This document shows positions 38,672 through 47,692 of a DNA stretch of 64,000 nucleotides, one piece after another. Position 1 is the first letter of the stretch. Each line of letters starts with the position of its first letter. Source of the stretch: an uncultured Bacteroidota bacterium (GTDB lineage Bacteria; Bacteroidota; Bacteroidia; 2-12-FULL-35-15); contig CAIYIS010000048.1 of NCBI GenBank assembly GCA_903926385.1, forward strand, positions 1 to 64,000, in the 5' to 3' direction. The notes beneath the pieces are model-generated. The model was not told the origin of the DNA. It saw nothing but the letters and a program-made list of their open reading frames with translations, and ran no database searches. The translations under genes were made by a program, and so were the position numbers.

Positions 38672-39514
38672 TTAACAACAACATCCGCTTTTAGGGTCAC
38701 ACGCTGTAGTGTTTGGTTTTTCGGCATAGGCGGTAATGCTGAAAATACCTACATCGCTTTTTTTATAGTCTGCTATTTGTTCAGCCGAAAGGTATTCGGA
38801 AAGAATATCGTCTGGCAATACAATACGTTTTTCGGTTTGAACTTTTAAATCAGCAAAGCCAGTTTCCTGAATAATGCTAAGGTATTCGGCTTTCTGCAAA
38901 GCACCGCTTACACAACCCACATACATCTCGCTGGCTTGAGCTATGGAAGGAGGCAAAGCACCTACCAGCACCACATCCGAAATACTGAAATGACCTCCGG
39001 GTTTCAATATTCTGAATATTTCCGAAAATGCTTTTCGTTTATCGGGCACCAGGTTGAGCACACAGTTGCTTACTATCACATCGGCTCTGTTGGCCGCCAC
39101 CGGAATGTTTTCGATGTCGCCCAAACGGAATTCAACATTATTGAATCCTAATTTTTCGGCATTATCGCGTGCTTTGCCAATCATTATTTCGGTCATATCT
39201 ATACCGATTACTTTTCCTGTTTCGCCTGTTATGGCTCTTGCCACAAAGCAGTCGTTACCTGCTCCCGAGCCAAGGTCGATTACCGTATCGCCTTTTTTGA
39301 TGTTGGCAAATTGAGTAGGAATGCCGCAGCCTAATCCTAAGTCGGCTTCGGGCATATAGCCTTCCAGTTGATTGTAGTTTTCGCTGAATACAGCATAGTC
39401 TACTGTAGAACATCCTCCCGCACCACAGCAGGAAGAATCGTTTTGTGCTTTGCTCTGATTGGCAATTTCTCCGTATTTTTCTTTAACGGTTTGTTTAATT
39501 GATGTTGAGTCCAT
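38672..39514 (-). CDS. arsM: Arsenite S-adenosylmethionine methyltransferase
   Basis: VKEKYGEIA; SCCGAGGC; YMPEADLGLGCGIPTQFANIKKGDTVIDLGSGAGNDCFVAR; ADVIVSNCVLNLVPDK; CVSGAL; located in ars operon. Confidence 0.94.
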   Translation of the reverse strand: MDSTSIKQTVKEKYGEIANQSKAQNDSSCCGAGGCSTVDYAVFSENYNQLEGYMPEADLGLGCGIPTQFANIKKGDTVIDLGSGAGNDCFVARAITGETGKVIGIDMTEIMIGKARDNAEKLGFNNVEFRLGDIENIPVAANRADVIVSNCVLNLVPDKRKAFSEIFRILKPGGHFSISDVVLVGALPPSIAQASEMYVGCVSGALQKAEYLSIIQETGFADLKVQTEKRIVLPDDILSEYLSAEQIADYKKSDVGIFSITAYAEKPNTTACDPKSGCCC

Positions 39515-39557
39515 TTTAATTTAGTTTAGGTATTGTTTAATTTATTTGAATAAGGTT

Positions 39558-39573
39558 ATCGTAATACTGCGAT
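39558..39573. promoter_or_regulatory. Candidate ArsR operator upstream of arsM
   Basis: ATCGTAATACTGCGAT (ATCG-N8-CGAT) within TTATCG-N8-CGATTAATA. Confidence 0.6.
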
Positions 39574-39590
39574 TAATATGCAAGGCCGAC

Positions 39591-39926
39591 TTAACAGCAT
39601 TTGTCTTTAAGTTTGATGGTCTGAAAAAGTTCGTTTAATGTTTCTCTGGCTATTTCCCAATTTTTGGTGTCGATGCAGTAGCACACACTGGTTCCTTCTA
39701 TTTCTCCTTTGATAAGCCCGGCAGCCTTCAATTCTTTTAGATGCTGAGATACGGTGCTTTGAGAAAGAGGTAACTCGTTAACAATATCACCGCATACGCA
39801 AGAGTTTTGTTTAATAAGAAATTTTAAAATAGCTACACGTGCCGGGTGAGAGAGCGCCTTGGCATAAGTGGCGAGCTTGTTATCTTTTACTGAAAATTCT
39901 TCTGATTTATTGGTTCCCATTGTCAT
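39591..39926 (-). CDS. arsR: ArsR-family transcriptional repressor
   Basis: ALSHPARVAILKFLIKQNSCVCGDIVNELPLSQSTVSQHLKELKAAGLIKGEIEGTSVCYCID. Confidence 0.95.
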   Translation of the reverse strand: MTMGTNKSEEFSVKDNKLATYAKALSHPARVAILKFLIKQNSCVCGDIVNELPLSQSTVSQHLKELKAAGLIKGEIEGTSVCYCIDTKNWEIARETLNELFQTIKLKDKCC

Positions 39927-39933
39927 TTCATTT

Positions 39934-39949
39934 ATCGCAAAATTACGAT
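39934..39949. promoter_or_regulatory. Candidate ArsR operator overlapping arsR promoter
   Basis: ATCGCAAAATTACGAT (ATCG-N8-CGAT) just upstream of arsR; minus strand carries TAATTTTG -7-like element inside the operator. Confidence 0.65.
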
Positions 39950-40029
39950 TAATAAGAATGCAACAATAGAAAAGTTACGAACAGTTTTAAAAAAGCAGAG
40001 AAGTACTGGTGGAAAAAGAAGGTAAAAGC

Positions 40030-41052
40030 TTACTCCTTTTCAATCTTATCCATTAGTTTTTTAATCATATCATTAATATGTTTAAAAAAGCGGTAGCGCT
40101 GTTTTTCGGCCACACCCGATATCAGATTGGATTTTCTCACCAGATTTTTTATCCATATATCTGTTTCGTTGCAAAACGAAGCATTGGTGGTAAGCATTAC
40201 ATTAAAGGAATGATAAGAAATGTAGGCACTCTTGTGACTTCCCATTTCGGTGGTCACACAGTTGGTGCCTATCATAATGTCGGAATGATAGAGTTCAAAG
40301 TTTTTCTGATTGGTGGCCGGCTTGTTGTTTGCATCTAATTTAATGCCCAGTTCGGCCTGTTTGCTGATGCGGGTAAACATTAGTATAAGTTCTTCGCATA
40401 CTTGCAATGCATCTGTTTTCGATTTAAACGCTCCGGAGTCCCAGTAAAATTCTATTTGTTTGATGGTGCTGTTCACCGTGTCGTCACTCCATATTTCAAT
40501 CGAATTGATTTTAGCATACAGGTCGTAAATATCGCGGGCTATCTGCATCAGCTCCTTGTCTATGTGAGCCGTTTCAAACTTTTTATCTTCGTATCCTTCG
40601 GCATTTAATATCGATTTGTTCCAGTAAAATATTTTAAAAGCCGAAAGCAGGGGATGAGCAAAATTCTGAAATACGGGAACATCTTCAGCAGCATATATAA
40701 TTCTGCGGTCTTCTTCCGGAAATCGCAGTATCTGCTGCATGTTTGATTTCATACCATTCAGATATTCCTTAAAACTGTTGATATGACTATTGAGCTGATG
40801 GTGAGAAAAACTTACACAACTATTATCGTTATTATTAATAAATGAATCGAACGAAAAATGAAAGTGCTTGCAAATAGTCGCAATTTCTTCAATACTTAAA
40901 TCGGTTTCTCCTCTGATGCGTCTGTAAGCACTGTCTGAACTTAGTTTTAGAACTTCCGAAAGTTCGTCTACAAAAGAAATGCTCTTGGGCAACGATTCTT
41001 TTATGCGTTGCATCATGAGGCTTTGCTGAGTTTCTTTTTGTTTTTTAGCCAT
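40030..41052 (-). CDS. HTH-domain transcriptional regulator (XRE-like N-terminus)
   Basis: SFVDELSEVLKLSSDSAYRRIRGETDLSIEEIATICKHFHFSFDSFI helix-turn-helix; long uncharacterised C-terminal region. Confidence 0.7.
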   Translation of the reverse strand: MAKKQKETQQSLMMQRIKESLPKSISFVDELSEVLKLSSDSAYRRIRGETDLSIEEIATICKHFHFSFDSFINNNDNSCVSFSHHQLNSHINSFKEYLNGMKSNMQQILRFPEEDRRIIYAAEDVPVFQNFAHPLLSAFKIFYWNKSILNAEGYEDKKFETAHIDKELMQIARDIYDLYAKINSIEIWSDDTVNSTIKQIEFYWDSGAFKSKTDALQVCEELILMFTRISKQAELGIKLDANNKPATNQKNFELYHSDIMIGTNCVTTEMGSHKSAYISYHSFNVMLTTNASFCNETDIWIKNLVRKSNLISGVAEKQRYRFFKHINDMIKKLMDKIEKE

Positions 41053-41120
41053 AATAATTTATCGAATTGTAAGAAATGATTAAGGTAATAGTTGCAAATT
41101 TCGATAAAAGTACAAATTCT

Positions 41121-41139
41121 ATTTGCAATAATTGCAAAT
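41121..41139. promoter_or_regulatory. Palindromic operator candidate between divergent genes
   Basis: ATTTGCAAT-A-ATTGCAAAT perfect 9-bp arms; extra TTGCAAATTT at 41092-41101. Confidence 0.6.
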
Positions 41140-41295
41140 TTTAACTGAGTAACTGTTTTTCGGTTTTCATTTTTGCGCACTACCTCCTCCAAGCCAAATG
41201 TGCACGCAGTAATCCATTTAACTGCCTCATTCGCCCCAACTACTTTTGTGGCGTAACAAACAAACAAAATTTATTTATAACTAAAATTAATAAAA

Positions 41296-41451
41296 ATGGA
41301 AACTCAATCCAACATCAGCATTATATCCAAATCAAAAACCATTATTCAGGTAAGTATTATTTCGGCAGTCTTAGCTTTTTCAATCACTATGATTGGAAAA
41401 ATAAACATGCATGATTTTTTGATGAATATACTCGACTGGCAAAGTATGTAA
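41296..41451 (+). CDS. Small 51-aa protein with hydrophobic segment
   Basis: METQSNISIISKSKTIIQVSIISAVLAFSITMIGKINMHDFLMNILDWQSM*; divergent from HTH regulator; below ORF-track cutoff. Confidence 0.55.
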   Translation: METQSNISIISKSKTIIQVSIISAVLAFSITMIGKINMHDFLMNILDWQSM

Positions 41452-41483
41452 TCGGAAATTTAAATTGTAAATCAAAAATAGAA

Positions 41484-42089
41484 ATGAAAAGAGGAATAAT
41501 TATAATAAGCCTATACTTATTGAGTTCGGCTTGCGATGCAAAAATAACGAATGGTTTATTCAAACCAACTTGTGGTTTTAACACCAGTAACTTTTTGTTT
41601 GACCAAAGTTGTGAGGGTAGATGGATGGTTGGATTAACGCATTATTCAGGCGAATTTCCAAATGGTGTTCTGAATATTGGTTATCAAAAAACAACTTTAG
41701 AATCGACAAGATACGATCATTCTTCCAACCATATATTGTTAAATTTAGGTTCGGATTTATTGGCAAATTCTGTGTTTGCTTATGCATCTTATAGTGCAGA
41801 AATATCCTACAATAAACAAGTACAAGTTGCACCAAAGTTCAGTATCGGAGGTAAATTGCTTATTCTCGATGCAGAGGTAAGTTTTATAGCTCACAACGAC
41901 TTTCACACTTTTAATCCGTCCATTACACCTGAAATTGGGATTTATCCTGGTGCTGTAATTCAAATTAATTACGGACACGATATTTATCTTAAAAAGGATA
42001 CTTCTGAAAATAAATATCAGAACAGAATCTCTGTAAGAGTTACTATTCCAGATGAAAAACGATGGAGAAACACAAAAAGAAATGTATAA
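41484..42089 (+). CDS. Hypothetical protein, possible lipoprotein/outer-membrane protein
   Basis: GIIIISLYLLSSACDAK lipobox-like N-terminus followed by beta-rich sequence. Confidence 0.6.
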   Translation: MKRGIIIISLYLLSSACDAKITNGLFKPTCGFNTSNFLFDQSCEGRWMVGLTHYSGEFPNGVLNIGYQKTTLESTRYDHSSNHILLNLGSDLLANSVFAYASYSAEISYNKQVQVAPKFSIGGKLLILDAEVSFIAHNDFHTFNPSITPEIGIYPGAVIQINYGHDIYLKKDTSENKYQNRISVRVTIPDEKRWRNTKRNV

Positions 42090-42118
42090 CCAGAATTCAT
42101 AAATAAATAAGAAAACAA

Positions 42119-42817
42119 ATGAAAAAGAATAAAAAAAGAATAGTAAGACCATTGTTGACCATGTGGCTCAATTCAATGTCGGTAGTGGGTTTATCTCAGG
42201 ATACCATTTATAAAAATGATGGAACCAGCATTCTGGCTAAGGTAAATGAGATTAATGTAAACGAAGTGAGTTATTACCGTTTCGGTTATCAGGATGGACC
42301 TCGTTATGTAGAGTTAAAATCCAACCTTCATAAAATTTCGTTTGCTAACGGGATGACGGAAGCATTTAAAACTACTGATGATCATTATACCGAAGTAACA
42401 TCTCCTATCAAGGTAGATTTTAATATTAGAAATTACATGGAAACAAGAGGCAACAGAATAGAAACGTTCGGGTTGCCGAATCGATACTTTTATCATAATC
42501 ATCCTGTGGGAGAGCGAGAAATGCATCGTATTATGCTCAGTGTGCATGATCCTGAAGTGACTGCAAAAGTAAAGCGGGCAAGAAGTCTTGAAGGATTGCA
42601 AAATACAGGTTTTGCGGCCTTCCCTTTAGGTGTTGCTGGCTTGGCTCTATTGTCATCATCAAGTACTCAAGAAGACAATACCGCCATTAACTCAGGTGTG
42701 CTTATATTAATGACAGCAATTTCTTGTCCCATTGCTTCCGGCATATTTAAAAGCAAACGAAGGAAGGCAAACAGCGAAGCTGCTAGGTTATACAATCAAA
42801 AGTTCTGTAGTAATTAA
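42119..42817 (+). CDS. Hypothetical secreted/membrane protein
   Basis: DTIYKNDGTSILAKVNEINVNEVSYYRFGYQDGPRYVELKSNLHKISFANGMTEAF domain shared with next gene. Confidence 0.65.
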   Translation: MKKNKKRIVRPLLTMWLNSMSVVGLSQDTIYKNDGTSILAKVNEINVNEVSYYRFGYQDGPRYVELKSNLHKISFANGMTEAFKTTDDHYTEVTSPIKVDFNIRNYMETRGNRIETFGLPNRYFYHNHPVGEREMHRIMLSVHDPEVTAKVKRARSLEGLQNTGFAAFPLGVAGLALLSSSSTQEDNTAINSGVLILMTAISCPIASGIFKSKRRKANSEAARLYNQKFCSN

Positions 42818-42836
42818 TCAAAAAAAAACAATTCAA

Positions 42837-44138
42837 ATGAAGTCAATTTTAAAAAGTGTCATATTAGTTTCGTTCAACGTTATAATATGCAGTAAAATCA
42901 ATGCTCAGGATACCATCGTTAAACTAAACGGAGAGCAAATTGTTGCTAAGATTATAGAAATATCCCCATCGGAAATTAAGTATAAGCGTATGGAAAACAT
43001 AACAGGACCCATGTATACCATGCAAAAAAAAGAAGCAGTTCTGATTAATTATAAAAACGGAATGACGGATAAATTCAGTGAACCGCGTAAATCGTTTAAC
43101 ACCATTCAGCCCGTTACTAATGCTATACCCGACACATCTGCCCGATACATTATATCATTGAATGATGGTACGCGTTTAAAAGGAAAGTTGGTGAGTCAGA
43201 ATGCAAACGAAGTGGTGTTGGTAGATAATAATATTGGTCAGAAAACAATATCTCGTAAAAAAATTAATTCAATGGAATTGCAGTATGGTAGGGGAATTAT
43301 GGTGGTTACTTTAAATGACGGAAGCATTATCTCCGGAAAAATTCTAAATCAAACGGAGTCGTTCACTGTCATCGAAACTCAGGATTTGGGCTTAATCACT
43401 TTATCGGCTTCTAAAATAAAACAAATTAAAGAGTTTGAAGATGCCACTGTTTCCAAGGCCGGTAATATCTGGTTCAAAAATCCGAATAGTACCCGTTACC
43501 TTTTTGCTCCCTCAGCATATCAGTTAAAAAAAGGAGAAGGTTATTATCAAAATATCTATGGTGCGGGTAATGCGTTTAATTATGGAGTTACCAATTATGC
43601 CACCATTGGAGGAGGTTTGGTAGGACCAATGGGAGTTTATCTGAATGCAAAAGTGGGCGGAGAAGTTGCGAAAAATGTGAATGTGGCATGTGGTGCTTTG
43701 GTTGGTAACAGTTTTTTCCAATTGGATAATCACAACTTTGGATTGGGTATTGGTTTTGGAGTGGTTACCATTGGTAATTTCGATCATAACCTTACATTTG
43801 GTGCAGGCTATGGAATTATGGATAATGCTAATGGCACGGACTGGATGACCAAGCCATTGTATACCGTCAATGGAATGGCACGTGTGGGCAGGAAGTTCGC
43901 CCTTGTTACAGAAAACTGGATAGTGAATGTAAAAGGCAATCCTTTTGGACGAGACAATATTTCGTCAAAGGACGAACATTATGAAACTTTCTTTTCGTAT
44001 GCGTTTCGGTATATGGGCCAGCGTTCCACACTGGATGCCGGTTTTGTAAACACTCCGGGATTGATTGAACAAGGCTGGTATATTGGCATTCCTTATATCG
44101 GTTTTGTGGTTCGTTTCGGAAAATATAAAGATGAATAA
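42837..44138 (+). CDS. Hypothetical protein with repeated small beta domains and barrel-like C-terminus
   Basis: MKSILKSVILVSFNVIICSKINAQDTIVKLNGEQIVAKIIEISPSEIKYKR...; start trimmed from 42732. Confidence 0.75.
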   Translation: MKSILKSVILVSFNVIICSKINAQDTIVKLNGEQIVAKIIEISPSEIKYKRMENITGPMYTMQKKEAVLINYKNGMTDKFSEPRKSFNTIQPVTNAIPDTSARYIISLNDGTRLKGKLVSQNANEVVLVDNNIGQKTISRKKINSMELQYGRGIMVVTLNDGSIISGKILNQTESFTVIETQDLGLITLSASKIKQIKEFEDATVSKAGNIWFKNPNSTRYLFAPSAYQLKKGEGYYQNIYGAGNAFNYGVTNYATIGGGLVGPMGVYLNAKVGGEVAKNVNVACGALVGNSFFQLDNHNFGLGIGFGVVTIGNFDHNLTFGAGYGIMDNANGTDWMTKPLYTVNGMARVGRKFALVTENWIVNVKGNPFGRDNISSKDEHYETFFSYAFRYMGQRSTLDAGFVNTPGLIEQGWYIGIPYIGFVVRFGKYKDE

Positions 44139-44202
44139 GCATAGTTGTGCGCTTCTTTTGGCTTAAGGGTAAAGAAGCATTAAAAAACCATACGGCTTTT
44201 TA

Positions 44203-44231
44203 GGCCCCGTCATTGCTGTGATAGGGGCTTT
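44203..44231 (+). terminator. Rho-independent terminator
   Basis: GCCCC-gtcattgctgtgata-GGGGCTTTTTTT. Confidence 0.7.
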
Positions 44232-44233
44232 TT

Positions 44234-45637
44234 TTATTCGTCAAGTCCCGCTTTTGCCTGGTCGTAATCGGGATGGTATAGTGATTTTTCCAGTTCTATT
44301 ATATCCTGATTGGATAATTCTGTTTTCAGAAAAACAATTTGATAAGCCTTTGCTGTCATACTATCCCAGTGAATTATTCCTGTTCTCCGTTGAAAGGACT
44401 GAAATAAATTTAATGAAATAAGCACTGCAAGAATCAAAAATAACGTAGCAAATGCTACTTTCGATTTGTAAAAAACTCTTTCGAATAAAGTAGCCATTGG
44501 AATAGCAAGCAATGCGTATGAATCTATCATGGGTCTGCTCCCGAAACTGCCTCCATACCACCAGGTCCACCAACTGTAACAAACAAAAATGTTCAGAATT
44601 GAAAATATAACTAACGGTAGAAAAAATCCTGAATTAACTTTCTTGGTATACAGAATACCGATAATCGAAAAGATGATAATAGGAGAATAGATTAGCCATC
44701 CATTTCTGAAACTAAAAAGTCCAAGCCAGACATGAGAATTGTTGAAATAAAAATGTTCTTCCATATAGCTGTAGAAAAACCATTCTCCGGTTAGGTATTT
44801 CCAGTAAATTAACTGAGGAAGGAAAACAAGAAATGCGGTAAAGGCCATTATTAGTATGAATTTTCTGTTAGTCCATAATAAACTAATTTTCGCTTTTGCC
44901 GTTTTCAATGAAGTAATGGCGAAAAGCATTGGGAATACAGCGATAAGAATATTCACCGGGCGAATGAGGACAATTAAACCAAACAGAAAACCAATCAATA
45001 CAGAGCGTAAAAGGGTAGGAGAGGAGTGCCATTTAATCACATTAAAAACAAAAATGGATACCACTGCAAATGAGTATGCGTGCGACATGGCAGGTTCGCT
45101 GCTAGTGTAATAATACAGGTTGGTACCAAGAACAATACTGAGAAGCGTTATTCCTGTGATAATTTCATTAAAGTATAACAATAGTGTTTTCCTTAGATAG
45201 AGCAGTCCAATAAATAAGTATACCAGACTGGAAAGTGCAATAAAAAATTCGTAGGGAATAGAAAAACCATTGGCCGTGTATCCAAAAGTATTTGCCCAAA
45301 TATGAGCAATTAGAAAAAAAGGAGCATACATCACAGCCATCCCTAACGTAAATTTAATCACTCTGCTCCCGTTGGGAGCCACTTGATACCAATATTGATG
45401 GTTTTCTTCATAACTTTTATCCTTTCCTCGCTTTGTAAAATTTAATGTTAAATCATGATGTATAAAAAGGGCAGGTAAATAGCAATAATAGGAAGTAACA
45501 TCCCATGCAATTAATTTTTGTTTTGTTTCGGCTTTGCCCCACTTTTCTATACTAATAAATGTCCACAACATTATAATGAGCAGAAACCAAACTGTTAATT
45601 TTGAAAAAGGACAGGATTTGAATAATGAGTTTTTCAT
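44234..45637 (-). CDS. Multi-pass membrane protein (glycosyltransferase-39/ArnT-like)
   Basis: Many TM segments; LIAWDVTSYYCYLPALFIHHDLTLNF ... YWWTWWYGGSFGSRPMIDSYALLAIPMATLFE. Confidence 0.6.
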   Translation of the reverse strand: MKNSLFKSCPFSKLTVWFLLIIMLWTFISIEKWGKAETKQKLIAWDVTSYYCYLPALFIHHDLTLNFTKRGKDKSYEENHQYWYQVAPNGSRVIKFTLGMAVMYAPFFLIAHIWANTFGYTANGFSIPYEFFIALSSLVYLFIGLLYLRKTLLLYFNEIITGITLLSIVLGTNLYYYTSSEPAMSHAYSFAVVSIFVFNVIKWHSSPTLLRSVLIGFLFGLIVLIRPVNILIAVFPMLFAITSLKTAKAKISLLWTNRKFILIMAFTAFLVFLPQLIYWKYLTGEWFFYSYMEEHFYFNNSHVWLGLFSFRNGWLIYSPIIIFSIIGILYTKKVNSGFFLPLVIFSILNIFVCYSWWTWWYGGSFGSRPMIDSYALLAIPMATLFERVFYKSKVAFATLFLILAVLISLNLFQSFQRRTGIIHWDSMTAKAYQIVFLKTELSNQDIIELEKSLYHPDYDQAKAGLDE

Positions 45638-45660
45638 TGTTGAGTCAACCGGAAATTTTA

Positions 45661-46917
45661 TTATTCAATACTTTTTAAATTCAGTTTTCTTAATTTGGGA
45701 GCTATCCAGGCTGTAGAAGCAACTATAAAAATAGTCATTACTCCACCAAACACAACAGAAGGTTTTAATCCCATTGCTCTGGCAGCCACACCCGATTCGA
45801 ATCCTCCAATTTCATTGGAAGAACCAATAAATATACTGTTTACAGCAGACACTCTACCTCTCATTTCGTCAGGAGTGGACAATTGAAGTACAGTATGACG
45901 AATAACTACACTTACATTATCAAACGCACCGGTAAGAAAGAGAAAGAAAAGGGAAAGGTAATAGTTGGTAGAAATACCAAAAAGTATAGTGGCAAAACCA
46001 AATGCACCAATTGCGATAAAAAGATTACGACCGGCATTATGTGCGGGTGGTTTGTATGCAATGATGATAGCCATTATTACCGCACCTATTGCTGGGGCTG
46101 CTCTCAAAAATCCAAATTCAACAGAACCCACATGTAGAATTTTGTCCGCATAAGCAGGCAGCATGGCAACAGCTCCCCCGAACAAAACCGCAAATAAATC
46201 AAGTGAAAGCGCTCCCAAGATAATTTGATTCTTAAAAACAAATTTTATTCCTGCCGATAAACTTTCTGTAAGGGTTTCCGCTTTCTCTTTTGGAGGAATG
46301 GGTTTTGAAGCAATAAAAAGAAGGGAAATAAGTGATATTGCAATAAAAATAATATTCACTTCATACGCTACCGAGACACTAATAGCAATAATAAATCCCG
46401 TGATTCCAGGTCCTAAACTGGAGGCAATATGCCACACAGTGCTGTTCCATGTGGCCGAATTGGCATATAAACTTCTGGGTACGATTTGAGACATGAATGA
46501 AGCAAACGATGCAGAGAAAAACCCTCTAATCACTCCGATGCAACCTATTATTATAAAGATAGGGGTAGTGCCGTATGTTTGAATGACAGTGGAAGTTTTA
46601 AATGAAAAGAAAAAAAGGACAGAAATCGAAACAATGAGAAAAAGTGTGGAAACAAGTATTATCTTTTTTCGACTGATGGTATCAGCCACATGTCCTGAAA
46701 ACAGTGACACAATAATAAAAGGGATAGCTTCTGCCAAACCAATTATACCTAAAGATAGTTCATCTTTTGTGATGCTGTATATCTGCCAACCAACAATAAC
46801 ACTTTGCATCTGAATGGCCATGGTCAGAAAAAAACGGGTAACCATAAAAAGTTTAAATTCCCTTACCCTTAAAGCGGCAAATGGGTCGTGTGCTATTTTT
46901 GGAATAGTATGAGACAT
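45661..46917 (-). CDS. MFS transporter (EntS-like)
   Basis: LRVREFKLFMVTRFFLTMAIQMQSVIVGWQIYSITKDELSLGIIGLAEAIPFIIVSLFSGHVADTISRKKIIL; STPDEMRGRVSAVNSIFIGSSNEIGGFESG. Confidence 0.93.
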   Translation of the reverse strand: MSHTIPKIAHDPFAALRVREFKLFMVTRFFLTMAIQMQSVIVGWQIYSITKDELSLGIIGLAEAIPFIIVSLFSGHVADTISRKKIILVSTLFLIVSISVLFFFSFKTSTVIQTYGTTPIFIIIGCIGVIRGFFSASFASFMSQIVPRSLYANSATWNSTVWHIASSLGPGITGFIIAISVSVAYEVNIIFIAISLISLLFIASKPIPPKEKAETLTESLSAGIKFVFKNQIILGALSLDLFAVLFGGAVAMLPAYADKILHVGSVEFGFLRAAPAIGAVIMAIIIAYKPPAHNAGRNLFIAIGAFGFATILFGISTNYYLSLFFLFLTGAFDNVSVVIRHTVLQLSTPDEMRGRVSAVNSIFIGSSNEIGGFESGVAARAMGLKPSVVFGGVMTIFIVASTAWIAPKLRKLNLKSIE

Positions 46918-47078
46918 AGTTTAGGCAACAAATTTATACTTTAAATTTGATAAGAGTCATTATCGATACTATTAAAATAATTTATAATTTTACCGTAATA
47001 AACAGATTGTGCATGGTTAGCTGAGAAACAGTTTTCTGTTTGTTTTGTCTGAATGACTTTTAACTCAAATTTATACAT

Positions 47079-47591
47079 ATGAAAAATCTTATTCTTGCTT
47101 TCGTTGCATTGTTACTTGCCAGTGCCGGCACTGCACAAATTGTTTCTTCTGAAAATCTACCGGTGGATGTAACATCTACTTTTAAGAACAAGTATGCCAC
47201 GGCCAAAAAGCCGGTTTGGCAAATGGACTACGATAATTATCTGGTTGAATTCACTTTTTTGGAAACTCCAATGACAGCGTTGTTTACCCCTGACGGGAAT
47301 TGGGTAGAAACTCATTATTATGTTAATCCCACTGAACTGCCAAAAGAAGTGAAAGATTCTTTATCCAAACATTTTGGAGGTGTAATGGCTGCTTATAAAA
47401 TAGAAGATGCCGCTAAAGTTGAGAATACGGAGAAAGAACCCATGTACATATTTGTAATCACCCAGAATCTTACTACCTATGATATGATATTAGCCGAAAA
47501 TGGTCATATTCTTCAGAAAGAAAAACGAACAGAAGAGGGTGATGGTAAAATTAAATTTAAGAGGATTACAAAGAAAAAGGATTCAAAGTAA
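47079..47591 (+). CDS. PepSY-like-domain secreted protein
   Basis: Signal peptide; LPVDVTSTFKNKYATAKKPVWQMDYDNYLVEFTFLETPMTALFTPDGNWVETHY. Confidence 0.75.
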   Translation: MKNLILAFVALLLASAGTAQIVSSENLPVDVTSTFKNKYATAKKPVWQMDYDNYLVEFTFLETPMTALFTPDGNWVETHYYVNPTELPKEVKDSLSKHFGGVMAAYKIEDAAKVENTEKEPMYIFVITQNLTTYDMILAENGHILQKEKRTEEGDGKIKFKRITKKKDSK

Positions 47592-47641
47592 ACTGAAATC
47601 AAAATTATTTTCATTCAGCATTTATGGTTTTTACAATAAAA

Positions 47642-47663
47642 AACTCCCGCATTAGCGGGAGTT
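47642..47663. terminator. Bidirectional Rho-independent terminator
   Basis: AACTCCCGC-ATTA-GCGGGAGTT flanked by A-run and T-run, between convergent genes. Confidence 0.9.
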
Positions 47664-47692
47664 TTTTTAATGACTTTGATTTAGAGCAGTGA

